From assembly GCA_003448685.1 (NCBI GenBank), contig DLXW01000209.1:17408-27878 (forward strand): DNA of 10,471 nt. The letters are read 5' to 3'. How positions within the stretch are numbered: the stretch's first letter is position 1; each line of letters opens with the position of its first letter. Made by a program: the position numbers and the translations under genes. This stretch comes from Cyanothece sp. UBA12306 (GTDB lineage Bacteria; Cyanobacteriota; Cyanobacteriia; Cyanobacteriales; Microcystaceae). Below the pieces are notes generated by a model. That model was not told the DNA's origin, searched no databases, and worked only from the letters and a program-made list of their open reading frames with translations. Shown piece by piece: positions 1 to 6,390 of the stretch.

Positions 1-229
1 CTTCATATACTTGATCATAATATTGAATAGTTTCATCTAGTTTAGTCAGGAGTAGAGTCCGTTTGAGAGGCGGTTTTAAAGCAGCAATGAGTAACCCATG
101 ATAACAACGGGTTAGCATACCGGAGATCGTCCCACAACCATAACCTCCGATGCCATTGCTAATTAACCATTCCCTAGAGGAAGCTAGGGTTAAGTTACCG
201 CAAATTTCCCGTCCGTAGTTAAAATTCAT
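1..229 (-). CDS. Glycogen debranching enzyme-like protein (amylo-alpha-1,6-glucosidase family), N-terminal fragment
   Basis: The gene runs off the left edge; only the first 76 codons, from an ATG whose A is at 229, are present and the frame is open throughout. The visible protein contains REWLISNGIGGYGCGT (about residues 19-34), LTRCYHGLLIAAL (39-51) and RTLLLTKLDE (57-66). This is the characteristic start of the bacterial/archaeal amylo-alpha-1,6-glucosidase N-terminal domain, where the N-G-x-G-G-Y and R-x-Y-H-G-L-L motifs are strongly conserved. Members of the family debranch glycogen or act on related alpha-glucans in the cytoplasm. The catalytic GH-type domain lies outside the window, so activity cannot be judged. 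No Shine-Dalgarno sequence precedes the ATG, which is common in cyanobacteria. The gene is divergent from everything to its right and is separated from it by decayed sequence. Confidence 0.85.
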   Translation of the reverse strand, partial: MNFNYGREICGNLTLASSREWLISNGIGGYGCGTISGMLTRCYHGLLIAALKPPLKRTLLLTKLDETIQYYDQVYE

Positions 230-326
230 AGGTTTTAAGCAAAAATTTACAACGTAGCAATAATTAGATAACTATCAGTATAATGTAGACAAAAATTTTA
301 GTTTTCTTGAGTATCAATCTGTATAA

Positions 327-668
327 TTAATAAATTGCCCAACTATTGCTCCAGGTCAACCCCTTAAATCTTGGCAAAAAATAGCCCTCAATATAATAGC
401 ACGATTAGATGGGGGAAGAGATTTAGTATTTGCTATTGACTTAACAGATAGTGTTGGGTTAAATACGGAGGGACGGATTAGATTACGTCAAATTATTGAA
501 GATAGTTTAAATTCAGGAGATACAGTTTATATTGTTCCTCTTGCTAGGAATATTTATTCCATAACAAAACCCATTGAATATAGGGGAAATAAAGAAAATA
601 TAGAACCGAGTCAAACGCGAAAAATGATGATAAATTTTACCTTTAAAACAGCGATCACATACCATTAG
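327..668 (+). pseudogene. Relic of a VWA-like cyanobacterial protein (start and remainder lost)
   Basis: After an in-frame TAA at 324-326 the frame stays open to TAG at 666-668, about 113 codons, but there is no ATG before codon 100. The translation looks coding: SWQKIALNIIARLDGGRDLV is followed by FAIDLTDSVGLNTEGR and LRQIIEDSLNSGDTVYIVPL. The DLTDS stretch at 438-452 fits a D-x-T-x-S variant of the VWA metal-ion (MIDAS) motif, preceded by a hydrophobic strand and followed by an amphipathic helix, as in VWA folds. I recall similar cyanobacterial VWA proteins that are several times longer. From about 600 on the translation loses this character, and other frames (for example 659-685, reading IPLADRKR) give only scraps. 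The N-terminal signal or lipoprotein segment and most of the C-terminus are missing, so I call it a degraded copy. A short functional protein from a non-ATG start is possible but unlikely. Confidence 0.6.
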
Positions 669-850
669 CAGATAGGAAAAGATGACCCATAGAAATCCGT
701 TTTTCAACCCTAGGTAAAGCTGAGATAATTGAATAAGATTACAGAGGCAGTTATCTACAGAAAATATCTGAAGTTTTGTTATTTAATGCAAATTTTCCAA
801 ATTTTTCTGTTATTATTTAAAAAGAAACCTTAATTGTAAAAATATAAAAC
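669..850. other. AT-rich leader upstream of speD; no gene seen
   Basis: This interval of 182 bases lies between the VWA relic and the speD start and should hold the promoter of the speD-speE-rluA unit. The best hexamer pair I see is TTGAAT (729-734) and TATCTA (752-757) with a 17-base spacer. It is a poor match and I do not call it. No Shine-Dalgarno sequence precedes the speD ATG, and no hairpin or riboswitch-like structure was recognised. Confidence 0.4.
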
Positions 851-1234
851 ATGGCAAAACTGGGAATTCATCTAATTGTAGATGCTTGGCAAGCTCCAGC
901 AAAATTACTCAACGATCCCGATCACATTCGTAAAGCTCTTTTAGCGGGAATCACTGCCGGAGAAGTCACATTAATCGATTTGTGTATTCACCAATTTTGC
1001 CCCCAGGGAGTCACCGCAACGGCAACTTTAGCAGAATCTCATATCGCTATTCATACTTGGCCAGAACATGGTTATTTTGCTGTAGATTTATTTTTTTGTG
1101 GCCAAGGTAAACCCGAAAAAGCTCTCCAAATTCTCAAAACTTCCTTGCAAGCTGAACAGATGAAAGTTCAAGAAATAGAAAGGGGTTTTCCTGAAGTTCA
1201 ACCAACTAATCATTTATCTCACTTGACAAAATAG
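851..1234 (+). CDS. speD: S-adenosylmethionine decarboxylase proenzyme (prokaryotic short class)
   Basis: The enzyme decarboxylates AdoMet to decarboxy-AdoMet, the aminopropyl donor for spermidine-type polyamines. The 127-residue length matches the short bacterial/archaeal class of about 120-130 residues, which self-cleaves to give a pyruvoyl cofactor. The diagnostic motif LAESHIAIHTWPE is present: Ser63 of E-S-H is the expected cleavage and pyruvoyl residue, and His68 and Cys83 (in LFFCGQG) sit where the catalytic His and Cys are in the Thermotoga maritima enzyme, with the same numbering. The N-terminal strand KLGIHLIVDAW is also typical. The protein is therefore predicted intact and active. 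Its stop codon is one base from the next gene's ATG, so translational coupling and one transcript with the aminopropyltransferase are likely. The start is the first ATG of the frame and gives the standard N-terminus. Confidence 0.97.
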   Translation: MAKLGIHLIVDAWQAPAKLLNDPDHIRKALLAGITAGEVTLIDLCIHQFCPQGVTATATLAESHIAIHTWPEHGYFAVDLFFCGQGKPEKALQILKTSLQAEQMKVQEIERGFPEVQPTNHLSHLTK

Positions 1235-1235
1235 T

Positions 1236-2189
1236 ATGAGCAAAAGTATTACAATCGAAGAAAAAAATTGGGCTTGGGAATGGTTAACTCCCTCTAGCTT
1301 GTTGGGGCATAAGTTCAATAAAATTATTATGTCTCAAACAACAGCCTACCAAAAAATGCGAATTATTGAGACACAATGCTATGGTAAGTGCCTAATTCTT
1401 GACGACAACATACAATCAAGCACCAAGGACGAATTTATTTACCATGAATCATTAGTACAACCGGCCATGATTCATCATGGTTCCCCTCGCAAAGTTCTGA
1501 TTCTTGGGGGAGCAGAAGGAGCAACCTTACGGGAAGTGCTGCGCTGGAAAACAGTAGAACAGCTAGTGATGGTAGATATTGATGGAGAAGTGGTGGAAGC
1601 GTGTCGTCAGTATTTACCAGAAATGCACCAAGGAGCTTTTGATGATCCCCGCGTCGAGGTTATCATTGATGATGCCTTAAATTTTGTGGAAACCACTTCT
1701 TTAAAATGGGATGTCATTATTTCTGACATTAGTGATCCCCTTGTAGATAGTCCTTCTTATCATCTTTTTACTCAAGAATATTTCCAAACTATTTTGAATA
1801 TTCTTAGTAATGAAGGAGCTTTTGTGATGCAAGCGGGTTCGGTTTCTCCAGTTTCTATGGGAATTTATGTTGGATTAATTAACACCCTGAGTACAGTTTT
1901 TCCCCATACTCTACCTTATTCAAATTTTATCTCTAGTTTTGGTGAACCTTGGGGCTTTGCTCTCACCTCAAATAAACCTTTTATTACTCGACCTGAACCT
2001 GAACAGATTGATCAACTATTAGCTTTAAAAACAACAGGTGGTTTACGAATGCTAGACGGTATTAGTTTATTGGGAATGTTGCAATTACCCGCTCATCTTC
2101 GACACGCTATAGCCCAAGAAACAGCAATTTATACTTTAGCTAATCCTCCCCAACATATAGGTCAAGGTATTCTGGGAACCTCTGCTTAA
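1236..2189 (+). CDS. speE: Polyamine aminopropyltransferase, SpeE superfamily, agmatine/thermospermine-synthase-like subtype
   Basis: This 317-residue enzyme transfers the aminopropyl group from decarboxy-AdoMet (made by the adjacent SpeD) to an amine acceptor. The fold signatures are in order: LDDNIQSSTKDEFIYHE (55-71), the nucleotide loop GGAEGATLREVL (91-102), the acidic strand VDIDGEVVE (113-121), PEMHQGAFDDPRVEVIIDDA (128-147) and SDISDP (163-168), with Asp164 and Asp167 in the positions of the catalytic D-x-x-D. Classical spermidine synthases have GGGDG and a D-S-T-D-P-x-G-P-A loop; here the loops are GGAEG and DISDPLVDSPSYHLFT. From memory these resemble plant ACL5 thermospermine synthase and the Thermus thermophilus enzyme that uses agmatine. 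The product could thus be spermidine, aminopropylagmatine or a tetraamine. The superfamily is secure, the acceptor is not. ATG at 1236 follows the speD stop by one base. Confidence 0.9.
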   Translation: MSKSITIEEKNWAWEWLTPSSLLGHKFNKIIMSQTTAYQKMRIIETQCYGKCLILDDNIQSSTKDEFIYHESLVQPAMIHHGSPRKVLILGGAEGATLREVLRWKTVEQLVMVDIDGEVVEACRQYLPEMHQGAFDDPRVEVIIDDALNFVETTSLKWDVIISDISDPLVDSPSYHLFTQEYFQTILNILSNEGAFVMQAGSVSPVSMGIYVGLINTLSTVFPHTLPYSNFISSFGEPWGFALTSNKPFITRPEPEQIDQLLALKTTGGLRMLDGISLLGMLQLPAHLRHAIAQETAIYTLANPPQHIGQGILGTSA

Positions 2190-2200
2190 TTGTTTAGATT

Positions 2201-3859
2201 ATGAATCGAGTATCTTTAGCTAAAATATCAGAATTTATCCAAGATAATGATATCTTAAATGATTTATCGGTTGATTATTGGTATCAAGGTTACTGTCCCC
2301 AAACTGGTCAACTTTTAAGACTTCCCCGTACTAAAACGATAGAAGCGATCGCCCTTGGTTTAATGGCTCAATTATCTAGGGATGATCGCTATAGTTATGA
2401 AGGAAAAATGTATGGAGTTTTGTTAGTAGAAACTTCGACCGGAGAATTAAGAGTAATTAAAGCATTTTCTGGTTTACTTTTGGGAAAAAATAACGTTGAG
2501 GGATGGGTTCCTTGTCTTTTAGGTAAGGAAAAAATAGCTTTAGAAGAACTGGAAACTTTAGAAAAATTAGAAGCCATTAAACAACAAATCATAACCCTTA
2601 AACAACTTCCCCAAAGACAACAGTATCAAAACTTATGTCAAGAATGGGAAACTCGCTTACAAAATTTAGCCATTATCCACCAACAAAAAAAACAAAAAAG
2701 GCAAAAACAACGAGAATATTTATCAAATAAATTAGAAAAAAAACAATTAAAAATAGCTTTCAACAAACTCGATTTAGAAAGTCAAAAAGATGGCATAACA
2801 AAACGCAATCTTAAAAAACAAAAAGAGCAGATATTAAAGCCTTTAAAAGAATTTATTGAGCAAAAAGATGATCAAATATTTAAGCTTAAACTACAAAGAA
2901 AAGAATTATCTCGTCAGCTTCAAAAACAAATGCACCAGGTTTATTCCCTAACCAACTTTGCAGGACAGTCAACCTCATTACAAGACTTAATATCAGCAGG
3001 TTTACCCACAGGAACTGGAGAATGTTGCGCCCCAAAATTATTGAATTATGCCGCGAAAAATAACTTAAAACCTTTAGCAATGGCAGAATTTTGGTGGGGT
3101 AAAGCATCTAAAGATGGGGATAAAAGATCAGGTCAATTTTATCCTGCTTGTCCCGAACGTTGCCAACCAATTATGGGTTTTTTACTTTCTGGTTTATCAT
3201 TAAATTTTGGCTTAAAAGAAAATCACTTAGAACTGGATCTAATTTATCAAGATCAATGGATAATTGCCGTCAATAAACCTGCCGGATTACTGTCAGTACC
3301 TGGTCGTTATTATCAGACTTTTGATAGTGTTTTAACTCGGTTACAAAATTTATTACCTGAAGCAGAAGAATTAATGACCGTGCATCGATTAGATCAAGAA
3401 ACATCAGGTATCCTTTTATTAGCACGCGATCGCCAAACCCAGAGCCAACTTAGTCAACAATTTGAGCAACGAAAAATTGAGAAAATTTATGAAGCAATCC
3501 TAGCAGGTTCTTTAGTTGTTAAACAAGGAGTTATTGAATTGCCCTTAGGAGGAGATCCCAATAATCGTCCCTATCAAAAAGTTGATTGGAAAAAAGGAAA
3601 ACCTAGTACTACTTATTTCCAAATAATTGCTCAAGAAGGAGACTATACTCGTGTTCAGTTTATACCCCTAACCGGACGTACCCATCAAATTCGCATTCAT
3701 GCAGTTGATCAACAAGGATTAGGAGTAGTTATTTTAGGCGATCGTCTTTATGGATGTTCCAGTAATGCTAATCGTTTACACCTACACGCTAAAGAATTAA
3801 AGTTTGAACATCCCCAATTACAAAAGACAATTAAATTACACTTGCAAACTCCATTTTAA
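2201..3859 (+). CDS. RluA-family RNA pseudouridine synthase with cysteine-containing N-terminal extension and coiled coil
   Basis: The C-terminal part is an RluA-type pseudouridine synthase, which isomerises specific uridines in rRNA or tRNA. It shows IAVNKPAGLLSVPGR (about 356-370), HRLDQETSGILLLARD (395-410, catalytic Asp398) and LTGRTHQIRIHA (about 490-501). At 552 residues it is nearly twice the usual 220-330. The extra length comprises an N-terminal region (about 1-110, with WYQGYCPQTGQ), a Lys/Gln/Glu-rich coiled coil (about 115-245) and a segment with GTGECCAPKLLNYA (271-284) and CPERC (317-321). Cys275, Cys276, Cys317 and Cys321 could form a metal site, which is my inference. I recall the same extended architecture in other bacteria, so it is not a unique fusion, but its RNA target is unknown. 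The gene starts 11 bases after the aminopropyltransferase stop and is probably co-transcribed with it. A T8 run follows the stop without a hairpin. Confidence 0.88.
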   Translation: MNRVSLAKISEFIQDNDILNDLSVDYWYQGYCPQTGQLLRLPRTKTIEAIALGLMAQLSRDDRYSYEGKMYGVLLVETSTGELRVIKAFSGLLLGKNNVEGWVPCLLGKEKIALEELETLEKLEAIKQQIITLKQLPQRQQYQNLCQEWETRLQNLAIIHQQKKQKRQKQREYLSNKLEKKQLKIAFNKLDLESQKDGITKRNLKKQKEQILKPLKEFIEQKDDQIFKLKLQRKELSRQLQKQMHQVYSLTNFAGQSTSLQDLISAGLPTGTGECCAPKLLNYAAKNNLKPLAMAEFWWGKASKDGDKRSGQFYPACPERCQPIMGFLLSGLSLNFGLKENHLELDLIYQDQWIIAVNKPAGLLSVPGRYYQTFDSVLTRLQNLLPEAEELMTVHRLDQETSGILLLARDRQTQSQLSQQFEQRKIEKIYEAILAGSLVVKQGVIELPLGGDPNNRPYQKVDWKKGKPSTTYFQIIAQEGDYTRVQFIPLTGRTHQIRIHAVDQQGLGVVILGDRLYGCSSNANRLHLHAKELKFEHPQLQKTIKLHLQTPF

Positions 3860-3944
3860 TGCTAATCTTTTTTTTAATAACTAATAACTGATTAACTACT
3901 AACCATGCTAATATAGAAAGACCGCACTGAAAAAGTTGACAGCG

Positions 3945-4616
3945 ATGGTAAAGCTACAGCAAACCTCCCAACCAGCGGTCATCTATCCAGATAGTGATCG
4001 CAAACCAATGGCAGACAATACTAAACAGTTTCGCTGGATCGTGGTTATTCAGCAAAACCTAGATTGGTTGTTTGCCGATAATCCCAATGTATTTGTCGCT
4101 GGTGATTTGTTGTGGTATCCCGTGGAAGGTAATAATAAAAGGCGCGCAGCACCTGATGTAATGGTGGTATTTGGTCGTCCTAAAGGCGATCGCGGTTCCT
4201 ATAAACAGTGGGAAGAAGAAAATATATCACCCCAGGTTGTTTTTGAAATCCTTTCCCCTGGAAATACTAAACCCGAAATGAATAGAAAATTGTTATTTTA
4301 TGATCGCTTTGGGGTAAATGAATATTATGTCTATGATCCTGATCAGAATGAGTTGACTGGGTGGCTACGTCGAGAAGGATTTCTTGACTTAATCGAATCA
4401 ATGACTAATTGGGTTAGTCCTCAACTTCAGATTAGGTTTAATTTGTCAATAGATGAATTACAAATTTTTCGTCCCGATGGACAGAAATTCTTGAGTTACT
4501 TAGAAATTGCTAAACAGGTTGATGAAGAACGTCAACGGGCTGAGACAGCAGAAGAAAAAGCAAACCGTTTAGCACAAAAATTACGGGAGATGGGAATTGA
4601 TCCAGATAACATTTGA
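3945..4616 (+). CDS. Uma2 family (DUF820) putative endonuclease
   Basis: This is a PD-(D/E)xK-fold protein of the Uma2 family, present in many copies in cyanobacterial genomes, with unproven cellular role. Visible features, numbered from this ATG, are the conserved segment MADNTKQFRW (22-31), APDVMVVFGRPKGDRGSYKQW (69-89 region, with Asp71 as the predicted metal ligand), VVFEILSPGN (98-107, with Glu101 as the second ligand), the basic/aromatic stretch MNRKLLFYDRFGVNEYYVYD (112-131), and a C-terminal Glu/Arg/Ala-rich coiled coil ending in KLREMGIDPD. All predicted active-site residues are present, so it looks intact. A TTG at 3936 is in frame and would add three residues; I prefer the ATG. It lies 85 bases beyond the pseudouridine synthase stop and converges on the RTX gene. 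A HIP1 octamer lies inside it at 4186-4193. Confidence 0.88.
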   Translation: MVKLQQTSQPAVIYPDSDRKPMADNTKQFRWIVVIQQNLDWLFADNPNVFVAGDLLWYPVEGNNKRRAAPDVMVVFGRPKGDRGSYKQWEEENISPQVVFEILSPGNTKPEMNRKLLFYDRFGVNEYYVYDPDQNELTGWLRREGFLDLIESMTNWVSPQLQIRFNLSIDELQIFRPDGQKFLSYLEIAKQVDEERQRAETAEEKANRLAQKLREMGIDPDNI

Positions 4617-4715
4617 AGAAGGAGATCTAAGCTGTTAATTATTTTTCAGGGATTAACCTATGACTCAAATTGGGATTAAAATAATTAAACTGTTTCTAGC
4701 TTCTTCTTCATAAGG

Positions 4716-4755
4716 GGCTTTTAAAGTGTGGAACCACTTGCGCACTTTAAAAGCC
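4716..4755. repeat. 13-bp perfect inverted repeat between convergent genes
   Basis: GGCTTTTAAAGTG (4716-4728) and CACTTTAAAAGCC (4743-4755) are exact reverse complements. A T-G wobble and a G-C pair extend the stem to 15, leaving a 10-base loop (4731-4740). The location between the convergent Uma2 and RTX genes suits a bidirectional terminator, but neither side carries a T tract after the stem, so it is not a canonical one. Outside the stem lie TTCTTCTT (4701-4708) and AAGAAGAA (4768-4775), which could extend an imperfect outer arm. On the minus strand AGAATCCCCC followed by GTGGG is reminiscent of IS200/IS605 right ends, suggesting a mobile-element scrap. This origin is a weak inference. Confidence 0.65.
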
Positions 4756-4799
4756 GTCCCACAACTTAAGAAGAATGGGGGATTCTGCCCGACATTTTG

Positions 4800-5612
4800 T
4801 TAAAGGATAAAGTTGTTAGAGTCAAAGCTTATATTACTCACTCCTGATAATGTAAGAACATCTTTATCTGATAATACAATATCCGTCGAATTTCCATTAC
4901 TAGAAATAATTGGTTGTTTGTTAGAATTTCCAAAGCTAAAACCATAATCACTCAGATCAATTTTGTCATAATTAACGGAAAAGTCAGCAATGGTTTTATG
5001 CCTTTCTTGTCCACGGGCAAAATTGATAACCGCTTGAACTGCATTTCTAAGTCCATCTTCCTCTATGTTATCTGAAACTTTTTGAAGTCCATCAAAAATA
5101 TTTTCATTAAAAAAGCGAGGACTAATGACAAATTTGTCACTACCCCATCCACCATGTAATTCATCATTTCCCCACCCACCGACTAGCGTGTCATTTCCTG
5201 ATCCACCATATAATTCATCATTTCCTAAGTTACCTTCAAGAAGATCATTGCCACTACCTCCATAAAGAATATCTCTCCCCCATCCACCATATAATTTATC
5301 ATTTCCTGATTCACCATATAATTTATCATTTCCTAAGTTACCTTCAAGAATATCATGACCTGTACCTCCATAAAGAATATCTCTCCCCCATCCACCATAT
5401 AATTTATCATTTCCTGATCCACCATATAATTTATCATTTCCTAAGTTACCCTTAAGAAGATCATTGCCACTACCTCCATAAATTTTATCGTCTCTTAATC
5501 CTCCTTCTAAAAAATCATTACCTCCATTTCCTTTCAGAGTCCATTTTTTAAATTTTTTGAATCCACGAGGCTTGAATCTATCGTTTCCGTTACCAAAAGT
5601 TTTAGTTGGCAT
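4800..5612 (-). CDS. RTX (haemolysin-type calcium-binding repeat) protein
   Basis: The 270-residue protein is dominated by 15 consecutive glycine/aspartate-rich nonapeptides (residues 28-162) of the form GGxGNDxLx, which fold into a calcium-binding parallel beta-roll. A basic N-terminus ([13 protein letters not shown]) precedes them. The non-repeat C-terminus (about 163-270) includes [19 protein letters not shown] and ends with [20 protein letters not shown], typical of RTX C-terminal regions that carry a type I secretion signal. No cleavable signal peptide or catalytic domain is visible, so this is probably a secreted structural or surface protein rather than a toxin or enzyme; export by an ABC/TolC-type system is inferred and no such genes are nearby. 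Some repeats carry substitutions at calcium-ligand positions ([18 protein letters not shown]). AAAGG lies only one base from the ATG at 5612, too close for a normal ribosome-binding site. Confidence 0.92.
   Translation of the reverse strand: MPTKTFGNGNDRFKPRGFKKFKKWTLKGNGGNDFLEGGLRDDKIYGGSGNDLLKGNLGNDKLYGGSGNDKLYGGWGRDILYGGTGHDILEGNLGNDKLYGESGNDKLYGGWGRDILYGGSGNDLLEGNLGNDELYGGSGNDTLVGGWGNDELHGGWGSDKFVISPRFFNENIFDGLQKVSDNIEEDGLRNAVQAVINFARGQERHKTIADFSVNYDKIDLSDYGFSFGNSNKQPIISSNGNSTDIVLSDKDVLTLSGVSNISFDSNNFIL
5127..5450 (-). repeat. Three tandem 108-bp units inside the RTX gene
   Basis: Within the RTX gene the nonapeptides are organised in groups of four. Residues 55-90, 91-126 and 127-162 each start GNLGND and continue with a GxSGND repeat and a GGWG repeat, giving a 36-residue, 108-base higher-order period (5343-5450, 5235-5342, 5127-5234). 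The first two units are nearly identical at the DNA level, whereas the third has diverged. This points to recent tandem duplication by slippage or unequal exchange. Confidence 0.85.
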
Positions 5613-5692
5613 ACCTTTATTTTGTTAAAAATTTAAGTTGTTTCATCGACTAGATTATTTTATTTATTTGATTAAGCATAGGATTTTGATCA

Positions 5693-5705
5693 CACTTCAC
5701 AAGTG
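5693..5705. promoter_or_regulatory. Short palindrome in the RTX/antitoxin divergent spacer
   Basis: CACTT (5693-5697) and AAGTG (5701-5705) flank CAC. The site sits in the 138-base spacer between the divergent RTX and antitoxin genes. Ribbon-helix-helix antitoxins usually bind small palindromes near their own promoters, so it could be an operator remnant. Five-base arms are common by chance in AT-rich DNA, and no convincing -35/-10 pair accompanies it. Confidence 0.2.
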
Positions 5706-5750
5706 ATTTAGTCAGAAGACAAGCATTTAAAACCTTAACTATCTATTTCC

Positions 5751-5942
5751 TTGTCTCCTACCCTGACAAGGTTTATCGAACATTACAAGACAGCTAAAGG
5801 GTACAAATCTCGCTCTGAAGTCATTTCAGTTGCCTTGAACTTATTACAGGAAAAAGAACTAGAAAAGGCTTATAAACAAGCAGATAGTGAGATTGATCAA
5901 GATTGGGATGGGACCATTGGAGACGGATTAAGCAATCTTTAA
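5751..5942 (+). CDS. Ribbon-helix-helix (CopG/ParD-like) antitoxin, orphan and probably 5'-damaged
   Basis: Sixty-three codons from a TTG. The sequence SPTLTRFIEHYKTAKGYKSRSEVISVALNLLQEKELE followed by an acidic DSEIDQDWD tail matches small DNA-binding antitoxins of type II toxin-antitoxin systems: a beta strand, two helices with the GYKSRSEVI turn, then a toxin-binding acidic tail. The DNA-binding strand appears to extend upstream of the TTG, because codons 5739-5750 read LSIS in frame, but a TAA at 5736-5738 closes the frame and no ATG exists. An intact member should start several residues earlier. A shifted frame just upstream (TLTI) suggests a small insertion broke the gene. No ParE/MazF-type toxin follows: ruvX, on the opposite strand, ends 17 bases away. 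It is most likely a relic, or at best an orphan antitoxin started from TTG. Confidence 0.6.
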   Translation: MSPTLTRFIEHYKTAKGYKSRSEVISVALNLLQEKELEKAYKQADSEIDQDWDGTIGDGLSNL

Positions 5943-5959
5943 GTAGTCGGAAAAAACTG

Positions 5960-6382
5960 CTATACACAACGACAATCTAACCATTGTTGTAGAATAATAG
6001 TGGCAGCTTGGCGATCAATCGCCCCTTTATCCCAAGTAGAAAAGCGTTTCTGAGACTTTAATTGTGCTGTCGCTTCAACAGAAGTTAACCTTTCATCCAC
6101 ATATTCCACAGGTAACTGCAAAGCTTGAGCAATGCGTCGAGTAAACTTTTGCACTTGTTTAGCTTGAAACCCTAATGAGCCATCCATATTATAGGGAAGT
6201 CCCACCACTAAAATTTGTGCCTCTCTTTCCATAACCAGTTGCTCTAATTGCTCCACATCTGCCTTAAATGAGGTGCGTTCAATGGTAGTTAACCCCGTTG
6301 CAATTAAACCAGTACCATCGCATCCAGCCACACCAATGCGCTTTTTCCCAACATCCAATCCTAGGGCTGAAAATCGTTTCAT
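5960..6382 (-). CDS. ruvX: RuvX/YqgF family Holliday-junction-resolvase-like nuclease
   Basis: A 140-residue RNase H-fold protein of the usual family length. The conserved motifs are all present: LGLDVGKKRIGVA (7-19, metal-binding Asp10), VVGLPYNMDGSLG (59-71), VDERLTSVEA (95-104) and DKGAIDRQAATIILQQWL (118-135, Asp123). In Escherichia coli the homologue YqgF is needed for maturation of the 5' end of 16S rRNA, and other members cleave Holliday junctions in vitro; which role applies here cannot be told. The gene starts 8 bases after the stop of the upstream GNAT gene, so the two are probably co-transcribed. The Cys-Arg-Cys-Val end is unremarkable. Confidence in the family is high. Confidence 0.96.
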   Translation of the reverse strand: MKRFSALGLDVGKKRIGVAGCDGTGLIATGLTTIERTSFKADVEQLEQLVMEREAQILVVGLPYNMDGSLGFQAKQVQKFTRRIAQALQLPVEYVDERLTSVEATAQLKSQKRFSTWDKGAIDRQAATIILQQWLDCRCV

Positions 6383-6390
6383 CTGTTTAA

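Noticed and set aside
277..284. TATAAT (plus) and TATACT (minus) as -10 boxes for the relic or the debranching gene
   Set aside because: No acceptable -35 hexamer lies 16-18 bases away on either strand, and such boxes are frequent in AT-rich DNA.
513..707. 64-codon minus-strand frame
   Set aside because: It lies opposite the VWA relic, whose plus-strand translation is clearly the protein-like one; the minus frame has no domain features.
2395..3107. Two minus-strand frames (2395-2592 and 2886-3107)
   Set aside because: Both are antisense to the pseudouridine synthase and show no family features.
4660..4713. Short frame after Uma2 (MTQIGIKIIK)
   Set aside because: It has only 17 codons, and the GGAG at 4621-4624 is too far away to serve it as a ribosome-binding site.
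5127..5450. Regularly spaced repeats in 5127-5450 considered as a CRISPR-like array
   Set aside because: The periodicity is in frame with RTX nonapeptides and has no variable spacers; it is protein-coding repetition.
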